From Paracholeplasma morum (GTDB lineage Bacteria > Bacillota_I > Bacilli_A > Acholeplasmatales > UBA5453): a DNA stretch of 64,000 nucleotides. The notes under the pieces were generated by a model, which saw only the letters and a list, made by a program, of their open reading frames with translations, did not search any database and was not told where the DNA came from. The translations under genes were made by a program, and so were the position numbers. Where the stretch lies: the NCBI RefSeq assembly GCF_016907055.1, contig NZ_JAFBBG010000001.1, positions 186,001-250,000 of the forward strand. Direction: 5' to 3'. This document shows positions 33,564 to 42,452 of this stretch, one piece after another (position 1 is the first letter of the stretch; every line of letters starts with the position of its first letter).

Positions 33564-35222
33564 TTAATTAACTAAAATTTGATCTAGGATTGCGTTAACA
33601 AAGTCAGATTCAAAATAACTTTCTAAGGCTTCCCCATCTAACTCAAGATTGTCTAGTGTAACAATTGTGTCATTAGCGAAATTGTATACGATTTGCCCTT
33701 CATATGAGACGTCGTTAATTTGAAGTGTCCCACCAAAATACGCAGCGTTTGCAGTCACATTATTACCAATGACGTTTGAAACTCTTAATGTATCTAGGGT
33801 AGTTCCAATCACATTGATATCAAAGTTTAATGATACACTTTTTGATATTCTATCAGGTGCTTGATAGCCGATTAAGCCTGCAAGATAGATATCTTCAAAT
33901 GCAGTAACCACTTCTTTACCTACCTCACCTAGAGTGATGGATCCTGTTGCTAGTCCTTCAGTGACTACATTATTGGATGAACCAATAAGACCACCAACTG
34001 CTAATTGGTCATCATCTGATTGAATTACGGCATTGTTTGAAAGATTTTTAATTAAAATATCTGCATTTGCATAAGCATAATAAATATCACTATTACGATT
34101 AGATCCTAGTAATCCACCTACATAAACGCTTGCTGGAGCATCTACTTTATTCTCAGTGATTAAAGTGATTGCTACAGTAACATCCACTGTAATGTCTACA
34201 GTTGACTTAGCATTTTCTAATTTAGATTTAACTTGATAATCATTATCTAGTGAACCGATTAATCCACCAATATAGCTGGTATCTGACGAGTTTACGGTTA
34301 GCGTTCCACTAGATTCTACATTGCTGATTTTTGAAGCTTTCGCACGGCCAACTAATAGCCCTACATATGGTTCTGTTCTTCCAGATGTGGTAACAGACAT
34401 GGTTAGGTTTTCAACTTTTGTATCTTTAATTTGACTTGAAGGTTCTGAATAGCCTACTAGACCCCCTAAAAAGATTTCACCAGTTCTTGAGAACACGGTA
34501 GTGAAACTTGAGTCTTTAAGGGTAACATTTTCGACAATACCAGCATTTCTACCAGAAAGAATTCCGATGTATTGGCTGCTTGATTTCAAGTTTAATGTAA
34601 CATTCTCAATCACTAAGTTCTTAATGGTACCTTTATTATAACCAAATAAACCTGTGTATGTGGTTAAGGCTTCCATCTTCAAATTCTTAATGGTTTTGCC
34701 GTTACCATCAAACTTACCATTGAATGCGCTAGATCCTAAAGCATTTTGGAAGTTTGCATTTTCAAAGTCTAAGTCGTTCATTAGTTTATAGTAAGCTGTT
34801 AAGTCGTTTTTAATGTTTTTAAAATCATCTATTGTTTGGATAAGTTTTGGTTCTGTCTCTGATCCACCCAATGTGGTTGTTGTACCTTTGGATGAAGCCA
34901 TCTTATGATTCTTTCCATCGTAACTTGCATATACATTCACTGTGTAAGTATATCCAATGCTTAAACCATCAAAAGTGACCGAATATTCACCGTTTGATAA
35001 TGATGGTGATTTACGTGTGATTTCTTTTCCATCATAGTAAATCACAACTGTAATCAAATTAGGCGTTAATTCTTCATCTGGGTCAGTAACTTCTAAATCA
35101 AACGACATAGATGTACGTTGTGCTTGTAAATTAATAATCTCAATCTTAATTTTGGATGTCGATTGGCAAGCTACTAGTAAAGTAGTTGCAAACAAAGCGA
35201 TGATTAACCATAGTTTCTTCAT
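33564..35222 (-). CDS. Surface lipoprotein with GLUG-type repeats
   Basis: The 552-residue protein has a lipobox (LLVAC, cysteine 19), so it should be lipid-anchored outside the cell. A fibronectin III-like or Ig-like domain (about 24-115) comes first. From about 150 to 480 there are about seven repeats with the GLUG-type core (GLFGYN, GILSGRN, GGLVGYS, GLLVGRA, GGLIGS, GGLLGSN, GGLIGSS, AGLIGYQ), separated by 30-50 residues, which should form a right-handed beta-solenoid. Such proteins often serve adhesion or surface contact. Its ATG overlaps the gltX stop (TAATG), an odd partner for a surface protein. Exact function unknown. Confidence 0.82.
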   Translation of the reverse strand: MKKLWLIIALFATTLLVACQSTSKIKIEIINLQAQRTSMSFDLEVTDPDEELTPNLITVVIYYDGKEITRKSPSLSNGEYSVTFDGLSIGYTYTVNVYASYDGKNHKMASSKGTTTTLGGSETEPKLIQTIDDFKNIKNDLTAYYKLMNDLDFENANFQNALGSSAFNGKFDGNGKTIKNLKMEALTTYTGLFGYNKGTIKNLVIENVTLNLKSSSQYIGILSGRNAGIVENVTLKDSSFTTVFSRTGEIFLGGLVGYSEPSSQIKDTKVENLTMSVTTSGRTEPYVGLLVGRAKASKISNVESSGTLTVNSSDTSYIGGLIGSLDNDYQVKSKLENAKSTVDITVDVTVAITLITENKVDAPASVYVGGLLGSNRNSDIYYAYANADILIKNLSNNAVIQSDDDQLAVGGLIGSSNNVVTEGLATGSITLGEVGKEVVTAFEDIYLAGLIGYQAPDRISKSVSLNFDINVIGTTLDTLRVSNVIGNNVTANAAYFGGTLQINDVSYEGQIVYNFANDTIVTLDNLELDGEALESYFESDFVNAILDQILVN

Positions 35223-36562
35223 TAAAAATTCTCCATTAATTCTAAAGTTTTTTCGATTCTATCTAGGACAAGTTCTTTACCTAGTAACGATAATGATTTA
35301 GGTAGGTCTGGGCCGTGTAAGATACCTGTAGTCGCAATTCTGCATGGCATGAATAAGGACTTACCTTTAACTTCTAATCCCTTACCTACTTCTTTAATTA
35401 GATCTTTGATTGCATTAGCTGAAAAATCACTTTGAGTTAAACCTTCTTTAAATGCTTTGATCACATTTAAAGCATTTGGTTCTTGTTTCAAGAATTCAAT
35501 CGCTTCATCTTCTACCACAAAAGCTTGATGGAAGAACTCATGGTGTAACTCAACAATTTGCGCCCCATATACCGTTCTATCATGTAGTAGTGAGCATAGA
35601 TCACTTACCCATTCTTTGTTTGCCACATCAATGTTAGCTTTTTCTAAATGAGGTGTACATAATTCCACGAAGTCTTCATGAGACATTTTCTTAATGTATT
35701 CCTTATTGATATAAGCTAATTTTTGAACATCAAACATTGCTGGTGCTTTAGATAATCTTGAGGAATCAAAGTTTTGAATGATTTCTTCAAGTGATAGAAT
35801 TTCTTGATTGATAGATGGACTCCATCCAAGTAACGCAATGAAGTTTAACAAAGCTTCTGGTAGATAGCCTAATTCGCGATATTGTTGTATAAACTGAACA
35901 ATAGAGTGATCACGTTTGGATAGCTTCTTTTTCTTTTCATTAACAATGATTGTCATGTGTCCAAATGTTGGTATATCCCATCCAAAGGCTTCATAAACCA
36001 TCATTTGTTTAGGGGTATTAGTAATGTGTTCTTCACCTCTTAAAACGTGTGTAATCGCCATTAAATGGTCATCGATAACAACCGCAAAGTTATAGGTAGG
36101 AATCCCGTTATCCTTAACCATGATCCAGTCTTCTACTTCTTTAGATTGGAATCTTAAGGTGCCTCTAACTAAGTCATTAAAGACATATTCTTTATTTTCA
36201 GGCACTCTAAAACGAATCGCAAATTTAGTCGATCCTTCTTTGTACTCTTTATAGGCATAACCCATTTCTAATAGCTTTAGAGCATACTCTTTGTAAAGGT
36301 CTAAACGCTCTAATTGACGATAAGGTCCATAAGCGCCACCTTTGTCTGGGGATTCATCCCAATCTAATCCTAACCAACTTAAGTTAGAGAGTTGTGATTG
36401 CTCTCCACCAACAACATTTCTTTTAATATCCGTGTCTTCAATACGAATAATAAAATCGCCATCATGACTCTTGGCATATAAGTAATTAAAAATTGCAGTT
36501 CTAGCGTTACCAATGTGTAATAATCCCGTTGGGCTTGGTGCATATCTAACGCGTACTTTCAT
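35222..36562 (-). CDS. gltX: Glutamyl-tRNA synthetase
   Basis: The 446-residue enzyme charges tRNA-Glu (and tRNA-Gln in bacteria using the amidotransferase route). It has YAPSPTGLLHIGNARTA (7-23) and KLSKRDHS as the KMSKS equivalent. The ATG at 36562 is the conserved family start; the longer reading to 36631 adds a hydrophobic stretch that is untranslated leader across the promoter. It is a little shorter than Bacillus GltX (483). It is followed by the lipoprotein with an overlapping TAATG. Confidence 0.97.
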   Translation of the reverse strand: MKVRVRYAPSPTGLLHIGNARTAIFNYLYAKSHDGDFIIRIEDTDIKRNVVGGEQSQLSNLSWLGLDWDESPDKGGAYGPYRQLERLDLYKEYALKLLEMGYAYKEYKEGSTKFAIRFRVPENKEYVFNDLVRGTLRFQSKEVEDWIMVKDNGIPTYNFAVVIDDHLMAITHVLRGEEHITNTPKQMMVYEAFGWDIPTFGHMTIIVNEKKKKLSKRDHSIVQFIQQYRELGYLPEALLNFIALLGWSPSINQEILSLEEIIQNFDSSRLSKAPAMFDVQKLAYINKEYIKKMSHEDFVELCTPHLEKANIDVANKEWVSDLCSLLHDRTVYGAQIVELHHEFFHQAFVVEDEAIEFLKQEPNALNVIKAFKEGLTQSDFSANAIKDLIKEVGKGLEVKGKSLFMPCRIATTGILHGPDLPKSLSLLGKELVLDRIEKTLELMENF

Positions 36563-36587
36563 ACAAAAACCCTCTTTCGCAAATATA

Positions 36588-36616
36588 ATTATAATATAAT
36601 TAATCCATATAAACAA
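36588..36616 (-). promoter_or_regulatory. Promoter of gltX
   Basis: TTGTTT (36611-36616), spacer of 17 and TATAAT (36588-36593), directly after the rpsI terminator. Confidence 0.7.
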
Positions 36617-36645
36617 GAAAAAAAAGGGCAATCACATGATTGCCC
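36617..36645 (-). terminator. Terminator of rplM-rpsI
   Basis: A palindromic stem GGGCAATC...GATTGCCC (36626-36645) followed by eight or nine T on the minus strand. Confidence 0.93.
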
Positions 36646-36652
36646 ACCAAAA

Positions 36653-37048
36653 TTAACGTTTTGAGAATTGTGAAGCTCTACGAGCTTTCTTAAGACCGTA
36701 TTTTTTACGTTCTTTAGCACGTGGATCTCTTGTTACTAAACCAGCAGGTTTAAGCGTTAATCTTAACTCTTGGTTTACTTCAAGAAGTGCTCTAGTGATA
36801 CCGTGACGGATTGCTCCAGCTTGTCCAGTGATGCCTCCACCATAAACATTTACAGACACATCAAAGCGACCTTCATTTTCAGTTAGTGCTAATGGTTGTA
36901 AAACGTCAAGGCGTGTAGCTGCTGAAGGAATATATTCTTCGAATTCACGTCCGTTAATAACAAACTTACCTGAACCTGAAGTTAAAATTACTCTTGCAAC
37001 TGAGCTTTTGCGGCGGCCTGTACCTAAATATTGAACGACTTTTGCCAT
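36653..37048 (-). CDS. rpsI: 30S ribosomal protein uS9
   Basis: The 131-residue protein has the S9 C-terminal tail ([17 protein letters not shown]) that reaches the P site. The ATG at 37048 ([15 protein letters not shown]) is the family start, with GGAGGT before it; the longer reading to 37108 lies inside rplM. It forms the conserved rplM-rpsI pair. Confidence 0.98.
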   Translation of the reverse strand: MAKVVQYLGTGRRKSSVARVILTSGSGKFVINGREFEEYIPSAATRLDVLQPLALTENEGRFDVSVNVYGGGITGQAGAIRHGITRALLEVNQELRLTLKPAGLVTRDPRAKERKKYGLKKARRASQFSKR

Positions 37049-37049
37049 A

Positions 37050-37487
37050 TTATAATACCTCCAACTTTTCTGGTTTTTGTGCAATGTGTGGGTGTTCATT
37101 ACCTGCATATACGTATAATTTCTTATACATATCTCTACCTAATGTAGTATGAGGTAACATACCTTGAACTGCTTTTTCAACCATTCTTGTTGGGAATTTA
37201 GCCATTAAGTCTTTCGCTTTAGTTTCTTTCAAGCTTCCAGCGTATTCACTGTGTTGGTAGTAGATCTTATCGTTCCACTTTTTCCCTGTTAATTCAATTT
37301 TTTCTGCATTAATAACGATAACATAATCTCCACAGTCTACATGAGGTGCATATTGTGTGTTTAGTTTTCCTCTTAATACTGACGCTACTTGAGTCGCTAA
37401 GCGGCCAAGTGTTTTGCCTTCTGCGTCAATCACATACCATTTTCTTTGAATGGTTTGTGCGTTAGGCATTGTTGTTGTTCTCATCAT
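37050..37487 (-). CDS. rplM: 50S ribosomal protein uL13
   Basis: The 145-residue protein has the L13 motifs [33 protein letters not shown] and [17 protein letters not shown]13 is an early 23S rRNA assembly protein. Two ATG codons lie next to each other at 37487 and 37484; AGAGGA precedes both. It is first in the operon, behind a promoter flanked by a long inverted repeat. Confidence 0.97.
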   Translation of the reverse strand: MMRTTTMPNAQTIQRKWYVIDAEGKTLGRLATQVASVLRGKLNTQYAPHVDCGDYVIVINAEKIELTGKKWNDKIYYQHSEYAGSLKETKAKDLMAKFPTRMVEKAVQGMLPHTTLGRDMYKKLYVYAGNEHPHIAQKPEKLEVL

Positions 37488-37500
37488 TTGTGTTCCTCTC

Positions 37501-37565
37501 CTTATAGTAAGATATAAGGGCTATTTTTGGGCTTTTAAAACGTACCGAAGATATCTTACTATAAG
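37501..37565. repeat. Perfect 15-bp inverted repeat around the rplM promoter and leader
   Basis: The arm CTTATAGTAAGATAT (37501-37515) and its exact reverse complement (37551-37565) are 35 bases apart. One arm covers the promoter -10 and part of the spacer; the other lies next to the rplM ribosome binding site. Since transcription should start between the arms, this acts, if at all, at the DNA level or from an upstream transcript. Confidence 0.8.
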
Positions 37566-37581
37566 TAAGTATAAATGTCAA
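37553..37581 (-). promoter_or_regulatory. Promoter of rplM-rpsI
   Basis: TTGACA (37576-37581), spacer of 17 and TAAGAT (37553-37558). The leader to rplM is about 58 bases, with CCC/GGG elements, in the place where Bacillaceae have an L13 leader; I did not match that consensus. Confidence 0.75.
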
Positions 37582-37633
37582 CATAAAAGAGTATCATTTT
37601 ATTTCAACATTTGTTTTAAAATCCAATAGAAGC

Positions 37634-38533
37634 CTATACAATTGTTTTGCGTTTAAAGTTACCTTGAATGGTTTTGACTGGTTGCGTAATCATGAACGCT
37701 TTAGGATCAAAATCCTGAACAAGTTTGCGAATCTTCGATAATTCATATGAAGAAATCACAACCATAACCATGGTCTTTTCTTGGTGCGAATATGCCCCTT
37801 CGACTCTGCTTAGGGTTACACCACGATAGACTTGTTCCAAAATAAGTTGACATAATTGATCTGGATTTTGCGTAATAATTTCTACTTTTAAGAAATGATA
37901 CGCTGTGTGAATCTTGTCAGTAACAATGGTTGATACAATGATACGAATGATCGTATATGCAGCAACGCTTGCTGAACCGAATACGAGCGCACCGGCTAAT
38001 GCAATCGTAATATTTAAAACCAATGATACGAAACCGACGCTTGTACCATGTCTCAATGAATAATACTGTGCAACGATGTCGAGTCCGCCTGTAGAGGTAC
38101 CATATTTAAGTGCTCCACCAACGCCAACACCGACTAATAATCCACCCATTACAGCTAAGACGAAAGTATCAGTAATCCCAACATCAACTATCGGAATAAA
38201 TCCTAAAATTGTTGTTTGAATTAAGACAGATACGATAGAGTAAATGGTGAATCGTTTTGACACTCCAAACCAACCTAATATAAGAATTGGAATGTTTCCC
38301 AATAAAACAAATATCCCTAAAAACGTATTTCCGGCATTCACGTTAAATCGCGTTATTAAGATATTTCTCACTAATTGCCCTAAGCCTGGAATACCTCCAG
38401 TATAAAGCGGTTCTAAAGAGGCTTCTAGAAACCACGCAACCCCAATACCATAAATAATGGTAAATACAGTTACTGTGATTAGAGCCCTAATCTCGAGCCA
38501 AAGTTTTGGATTATTTGAAATCAGTTTCGACAT
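37634..38533 (-). CDS. YitT family membrane protein
   Basis: The 299-residue protein has five to six membrane segments (about 15-35, 60-82, 88-110, 118-140, 160-190) with the glycine-rich GGLLVGVGVGGALKYGTSTGGLDI typical of the family, and a C-terminal cytoplasmic DUF2179 domain (about 205-285). YitT-family proteins are widespread in Firmicutes, often in several copies; function is not established. It starts 1 base after metG, with AAAGGGATAAC before the ATG, so the two are co-transcribed under the T-box. No terminator is visible downstream. Confidence 0.88.
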   Translation of the reverse strand: MSKLISNNPKLWLEIRALITVTVFTIIYGIGVAWFLEASLEPLYTGGIPGLGQLVRNILITRFNVNAGNTFLGIFVLLGNIPILILGWFGVSKRFTIYSIVSVLIQTTILGFIPIVDVGITDTFVLAVMGGLLVGVGVGGALKYGTSTGGLDIVAQYYSLRHGTSVGFVSLVLNITIALAGALVFGSASVAAYTIIRIIVSTIVTDKIHTAYHFLKVEIITQNPDQLCQLILEQVYRGVTLSRVEGAYSHQEKTMVMVVISSYELSKIRKLVQDFDPKAFMITQPVKTIQGNFKRKTIV

Positions 38534-38534
38534 G

Positions 38535-40088
38535 TTATCCCTTTAAGATTTCTTCAAGTTTTTCTTCTGGATTAAAACGTTCAAATAAAACTTCTGGTTT
38601 GTTCAATGTTGTTGTTTCAAACCCACCAAAAGTAACGATTGAATCAAAAGTATTTTTGGTTGTATTAATTTGATTTAAGATCTTTTCCGCAGTTTCCGGA
38701 ATGAAAGCTTGGAGTAATACTGCTGTGAAACGGACGGTTTCAATCAGTTCATATAACACACCATCTAGTTCATCTTGACTGGAATCATCTTTGAACAATT
38801 TCCAAGGTTCTGTGACATCAATGAACTTGTTTGCCGATCTAAGAACTTTCATGATTTCTTCGATGGCATCAGACACTTTATATGCATCCATTTTTTCTCT
38901 AACTTTATTCAATAGACTATTACATGCATCGACTAAAGAAATTTCGTAAGCTACTTTGGTATTAGCTTTTTTGATTACGCCACCTCTATATTTGTTAGCC
39001 ATACCGATTGTACGGTTAACAAGGTTACCAAGTGTGTTTGCTAAATCTGTATTATTACGTTCAATCAATAACTCATAAGTCAGATTACCATCAGCTGCAT
39101 ATGGAATTTCGTGTAATACATAATATCTTAACGTGTCTTTCTTAAAATGTGTTAAGATATCGTCCACATATAGTGTATTACCAACTGATTTACTCATTTT
39201 ACTCTTATCGATTAACACCCATGGGTGTCCAAATACCGTCTTAGGTAGTGGTAAATCTAACGCCATTAACATGATTGGCCAGTAAATCGTATGGAATCTC
39301 AAAATATCTTTACCAATTAAATGAATGTCTGCTGGCCAGTATTTTGAGTATTTCTCTGAAGGGGTTAAAGATCCATCTAACCCTAAGCCACTAATATAGT
39401 TTGTTAGAGCATCGATCCATACGTAGGTTACGTGTTTCTTATCGAATGTTGGAATACCCCATTTAAAGGATGTTCTAGATACCGATAAGTCTTGAAGTGG
39501 TTCTGTTAGGAAGTTGTTAATCATTTCATTCTTTCTGGTTTCAGGGAGAATGAATTCAGGGTGTGATTCAATGTAGTCAACCAAACGTTTTTGATATTTT
39601 TTCAAATCAAAGAAATACGTTTCTTCTTCAGTCCAAACCAGTTTGTCTCCATTAGGACCCTTACCATCTACGATGTCTTTATCGGCGATGAAAGATTCTT
39701 CAGAAACACTATACCAACCTGAGTATTTACCTAAATAAATATCTCCTTGGTCATAAAGCTTCTTGAAAATAGCTTGAACGACTTCATAATGATTCTTATC
39801 TGTTGTTCTAACAAAATGATCATATGAAACATCAACTGAAGCATAAATGCGTTTAATTTCGCCTGAAATCTTATCTGTAAATGACTTTGGATCAAGGTTA
39901 TGTTCCATAGCTCTTGATTCAATTTTTTGCCCGTGTTCATCAGTTCCTGTTTGAAAATAAACATCGAAGCCGTCTAATCTTTTAAATCTGGCGATTGCAT
40001 CCGCTAGGATTGCTTCATAGACATTCCCCACGTGTGGAATGGCACTTGCATATGCAATTGCTGTGGAAATATAAAACGGTTTTTTCAT
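38535..40088 (-). CDS. metG: Methionyl-tRNA synthetase
   Basis: The 517-residue enzyme charges tRNA-Met. Motifs are IPHVGNVYEAILAD (HIGH equivalent at 19-22) and KSKMSKSVGNTLY. It lacks the C-terminal tRNA-binding domain of Bacillus MetS (664 residues), a common short form. It lies behind a T-box leader, so expression should rise when tRNA-Met is uncharged. GGTGAATC precedes the ATG. Confidence 0.97.
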   Translation of the reverse strand: MKKPFYISTAIAYASAIPHVGNVYEAILADAIARFKRLDGFDVYFQTGTDEHGQKIESRAMEHNLDPKSFTDKISGEIKRIYASVDVSYDHFVRTTDKNHYEVVQAIFKKLYDQGDIYLGKYSGWYSVSEESFIADKDIVDGKGPNGDKLVWTEEETYFFDLKKYQKRLVDYIESHPEFILPETRKNEMINNFLTEPLQDLSVSRTSFKWGIPTFDKKHVTYVWIDALTNYISGLGLDGSLTPSEKYSKYWPADIHLIGKDILRFHTIYWPIMLMALDLPLPKTVFGHPWVLIDKSKMSKSVGNTLYVDDILTHFKKDTLRYYVLHEIPYAADGNLTYELLIERNNTDLANTLGNLVNRTIGMANKYRGGVIKKANTKVAYEISLVDACNSLLNKVREKMDAYKVSDAIEEIMKVLRSANKFIDVTEPWKLFKDDSSQDELDGVLYELIETVRFTAVLLQAFIPETAEKILNQINTTKNTFDSIVTFGGFETTTLNKPEVLFERFNPEEKLEEILKG

Positions 40089-40144
40089 AGATTCACCATA
40101 CGATACTCAATAGATGATTGAGTAGCCTTTCTTCATTAATACAT

Positions 40145-40357
40145 TAAAAAACGCCCTTAAAAAATCTAAGGACGAAAGATCGCGGTACCACCTTAGTTCT
40201 AGACGAATCGTCCAGCACTCATACACTTAACGCGTGCTCACGGCTTAACCTACCTATCGGAAAAGCGGCTCGAGAACCATGTTCATTTCAGTCTCTGTTT
40301 GTTTACACCACCCACAAACTCTCTATTAGAAGACAAAAAACTACTCTTTCTTTCATT
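40145..40357 (-). ncRNA. T-box leader of metG
   Basis: The 372-base gap between rsmI and metG holds this T-box. On the minus strand it shows AATGAAAGAAAGAGTAG at the base of stem I, a GGTGT/AAC bulge region, a specifier loop with GAACATGG (AUG, methionine), the conserved T-box AAGGTGGTACCGCG (40182-40195) and the terminator stem CGTCCTTA/TAAGGGCG (40152-40174) followed by six T. Uncharged tRNA-Met should pair with the T-box bulge and prevent termination. The T-box core is unmistakable; the specifier codon is my reading and is consistent with metG. Confidence 0.93.
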
Positions 40358-40367
40358 GCCTATTCTT

Positions 40368-40396
40368 ATTATATATAATATAATCTCTAAAAACAA
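40368..40396 (-). promoter_or_regulatory. Promoter of the metG T-box transcript
   Basis: TTGTTT (40391-40396), spacer of 17 and TATAAT (40368-40373), just upstream of the T-box. Confidence 0.7.
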
Positions 40397-40441
40397 TCAA
40401 AACTTTAAGGATGGCATTTTTTACGTAAATCGGCTCATCCT

Positions 40442-40473
40442 AAAAAGAAAAATCAAACAATTACTGTTTGATT
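40442..40473 (-). terminator. Terminator at the end of the ecfA1-rsmI operon
   Basis: The stem AATCAAACA/TGTTTGATT (40451-40473) includes the rsmI stop codon and is followed by TTTTTCTTTTTA on the minus strand. Confidence 0.85.
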
Positions 40474-41309
40474 CCACCCTTATTAACAACGGTTTGATAA
40501 ACCTCATTTTTATGTACTTTATAGTCTTTAGCAACTTTTTTGATAGCATCTTTTTCCGAATAACCAAGTTTAACATAGTCTAATACGTCTTGATACATAT
40601 CGCCACTATTAAGTGTCTCGTTATCTCTACCACTCACTAAAATAACAAACTCACCTTTTTCGTTGATGTCTGTTTCAATCAGTTTTGAGGCAGTTTCTTC
40701 ATAGTAGGTTTCAAATTGCTTGGTAAGTTCTTTCGCTAACACTACTTTTCGGTCTCCAAGCGTCTTTAAAACACTGGCTAACGTTTGTTTGACTCTATCG
40801 CCACGCTCATAAAAAATAAGCGTATGAGGTAAGCCCGATAACCGGTTGAGTTCTTCTTCACGTTTAGATTCTGTACGGTCGAGGAATCCAAAGAATGTGA
40901 ACGGTTGTGGTGCTAACCCGGAGGCAATTAGTGCCGTTACAAACGCGGTTGCTCCTGGTATGGCTACAACAGGATATAAGTCTTTTACTTCAAGAACTAA
41001 ATCGTATCCTGGGTCCGAAATCGCTGGCGTCCCTGCATCGGTTACAAGCCCAACCGATTCCCCATTGTTCAAGTGATTTAGGACTAGTAAAGCGGCTTCT
41101 TTCTTATTGTGTTCGTGATAACTCTTAATCGGTTTTTTAATTTGATAATGACTCATTAGTTTGAGCGTGTTTCTAGTATCCTCAGCAAAAACAACTGAAA
41201 CCGTCTCAAGTGTTTCAATTGCTCTTAGTGAAATATCTTTTAAATTGCCAATTGGGGTTGCGATTAGATAGAGTGTTGGTTTTTGATCCACAAAACTTTG
41301 TCTAATCAT
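40461..41309 (-). CDS. rsmI: 16S rRNA 2'-O-methyltransferase RsmI
   Basis: The 282-residue tetrapyrrole-methylase-fold enzyme methylates cytidine 1402 of 16S rRNA in characterised bacteria. Motifs are LYLIATPIGNLKDISLRA (about 14-31), EDTRNTLKLM, VTDAGTPAISDPG and FGFLDRTESKREEEL. Its ATG overlaps the stop of the preceding gene (TAATG). It is the last gene of a ten-gene operon; the yabB-rsmI neighbourhood is ancestral. Confidence 0.96.
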   Translation of the reverse strand: MIRQSFVDQKPTLYLIATPIGNLKDISLRAIETLETVSVVFAEDTRNTLKLMSHYQIKKPIKSYHEHNKKEAALLVLNHLNNGESVGLVTDAGTPAISDPGYDLVLEVKDLYPVVAIPGATAFVTALIASGLAPQPFTFFGFLDRTESKREEELNRLSGLPHTLIFYERGDRVKQTLASVLKTLGDRKVVLAKELTKQFETYYEETASKLIETDINEKGEFVILVSGRDNETLNSGDMYQDVLDYVKLGYSEKDAIKKVAKDYKVHKNEVYQTVVNKGGIKQ

Positions 41310-41719
41310 TAGTCAATCACAACGCGTTTAGCTTGTTCATGCCAATCGCGTTCTGCGTAAATAATACGCATGAGCTCTTTACGTTTTGCAACACCAATTT
41401 TAAACTTTCTACGACAGGTATCGATAAAGAAATGTTCTGATGTATTATATAAATCATCAAACATGGATAGTTTAAGTAAGTTAAGCAAGACAATGTGTCT
41501 CGTTACTTTTGGAGTTGAAATGAAGAAATCAATTGTTACATCCAAGTCAGATGCAAGTGAGTAGGTATACTCTTGATAAATATCATCACCAACTTCAGCA
41601 AGCATCATGTTCAAAATACGCTTTTCAAAGCTGGTTGGTTCACCATCGACTGCAACCATGTGAATGGCCAAGTCTAGGAATTTAAGTTTTTCTTTACGGT
41701 TTAATAGACTCAGTAACAT
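41309..41719 (-). CDS. Uncharacterised all-helical protein, TerB-like
   Basis: The 136-residue protein is mostly helical. The stretch LDLAIHMVAVDGEPTSFEKRILNMM resembles the start of TerB/DjlA-type helical domains, which have an acidic DGE motif, but the match is weak. It lacks membrane segments. The ATG at 41719 follows GGAGGG. It overlaps the end of the yabB-like gene by 26 bases and the start of rsmI by one base, so all three are probably translated together. In Bacillus this position is held by yazA (GIY-YIG), which is not what is seen here. Confidence 0.55.
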   Translation of the reverse strand: MLLSLLNRKEKLKFLDLAIHMVAVDGEPTSFEKRILNMMLAEVGDDIYQEYTYSLASDLDVTIDFFISTPKVTRHIVLLNLLKLSMFDDLYNTSEHFFIDTCRRKFKIGVAKRKELMRIIYAERDWHEQAKRVVID

Positions 41720-42452
41720 ATGAATCCCTCCCAATGTTATATATGTCTAAAATGGCTTTAGTCCATCTATCTTTATTATACACGATTAATGGTTTTAATA
41801 CGACTAACCCACCTGGTTGTCTGCCCTTTACAGCTTCGATCAACACATGGTTAGGATTCGTATTCCTTCGTGGTAAAACAAACTGCATTCTTTTGGGCTC
41901 AAGATTGTACTCGCGTAATAGACTTAGAATATCTGTGAGTCTATCCGGTCTATGGATCATATAAAATGAGCCACCATTATTTAGAAGTTGGTTTGCTTCT
42001 TTGATTAAATCTTCCAAAGTCATTTTGACTTCATGACGCGCAATCGTCAAATAATCGTTTTTGTTTGTTCTTGAAGTGTGATCGACTTTAAAGAACGGCG
42101 GATTAGAAATGACTATGTCAAATCCAAATTTACCAACTTTGTTGGATATCCCAACAAAATCGTCGTGAATGATCTCAATTTGATGAGATAGTTGATTGGT
42201 TTTTACATTCAGTTTTGCGAGTTCATACGATTTTTCTTGAATCTCAACACCAATTATTTGAGCCTGTGTGGATATCGATAAGTAAAGTGGTATGGCCGCA
42301 TTTCCTGTCCCTAAATCAATCATTTTCTTCAACTTTTTATTATGTCTTACAAATGAAGCTAGTAAGATCGAATCAATTGAAAAACTGAACATTTCTGAGT
42401 CTTGAAAGATTTTAATTCTTTCATACCCTAATAAATCATTTTGAACGAGCAT
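41694..42452 (-). CDS. yabB: TrmN6-like tRNA adenine-N6 methyltransferase (YabB)
   Basis: The 252-residue class I methyltransferase has the SAM motif MIDLGTGNAAIPLYLS and the catalytic NPPF in IVISNPPFFKVD, typical of adenine-N6 enzymes acting on tRNA1(Val) A37. The start (MLVQNDLLGYERIKIFQDSEMFSFSIDS) is the family signature. It overlaps ricT by 17 bases upstream and the TerB-like gene by 26 bases downstream. Position after ricT matches Bacillus, though yabA is absent. Confidence 0.9.
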   Translation of the reverse strand: MLVQNDLLGYERIKIFQDSEMFSFSIDSILLASFVRHNKKLKKMIDLGTGNAAIPLYLSISTQAQIIGVEIQEKSYELAKLNVKTNQLSHQIEIIHDDFVGISNKVGKFGFDIVISNPPFFKVDHTSRTNKNDYLTIARHEVKMTLEDLIKEANQLLNNGGSFYMIHRPDRLTDILSLLREYNLEPKRMQFVLPRRNTNPNHVLIEAVKGRQPGGLVVLKPLIVYNKDRWTKAILDIYNIGRDSYVTESIKP

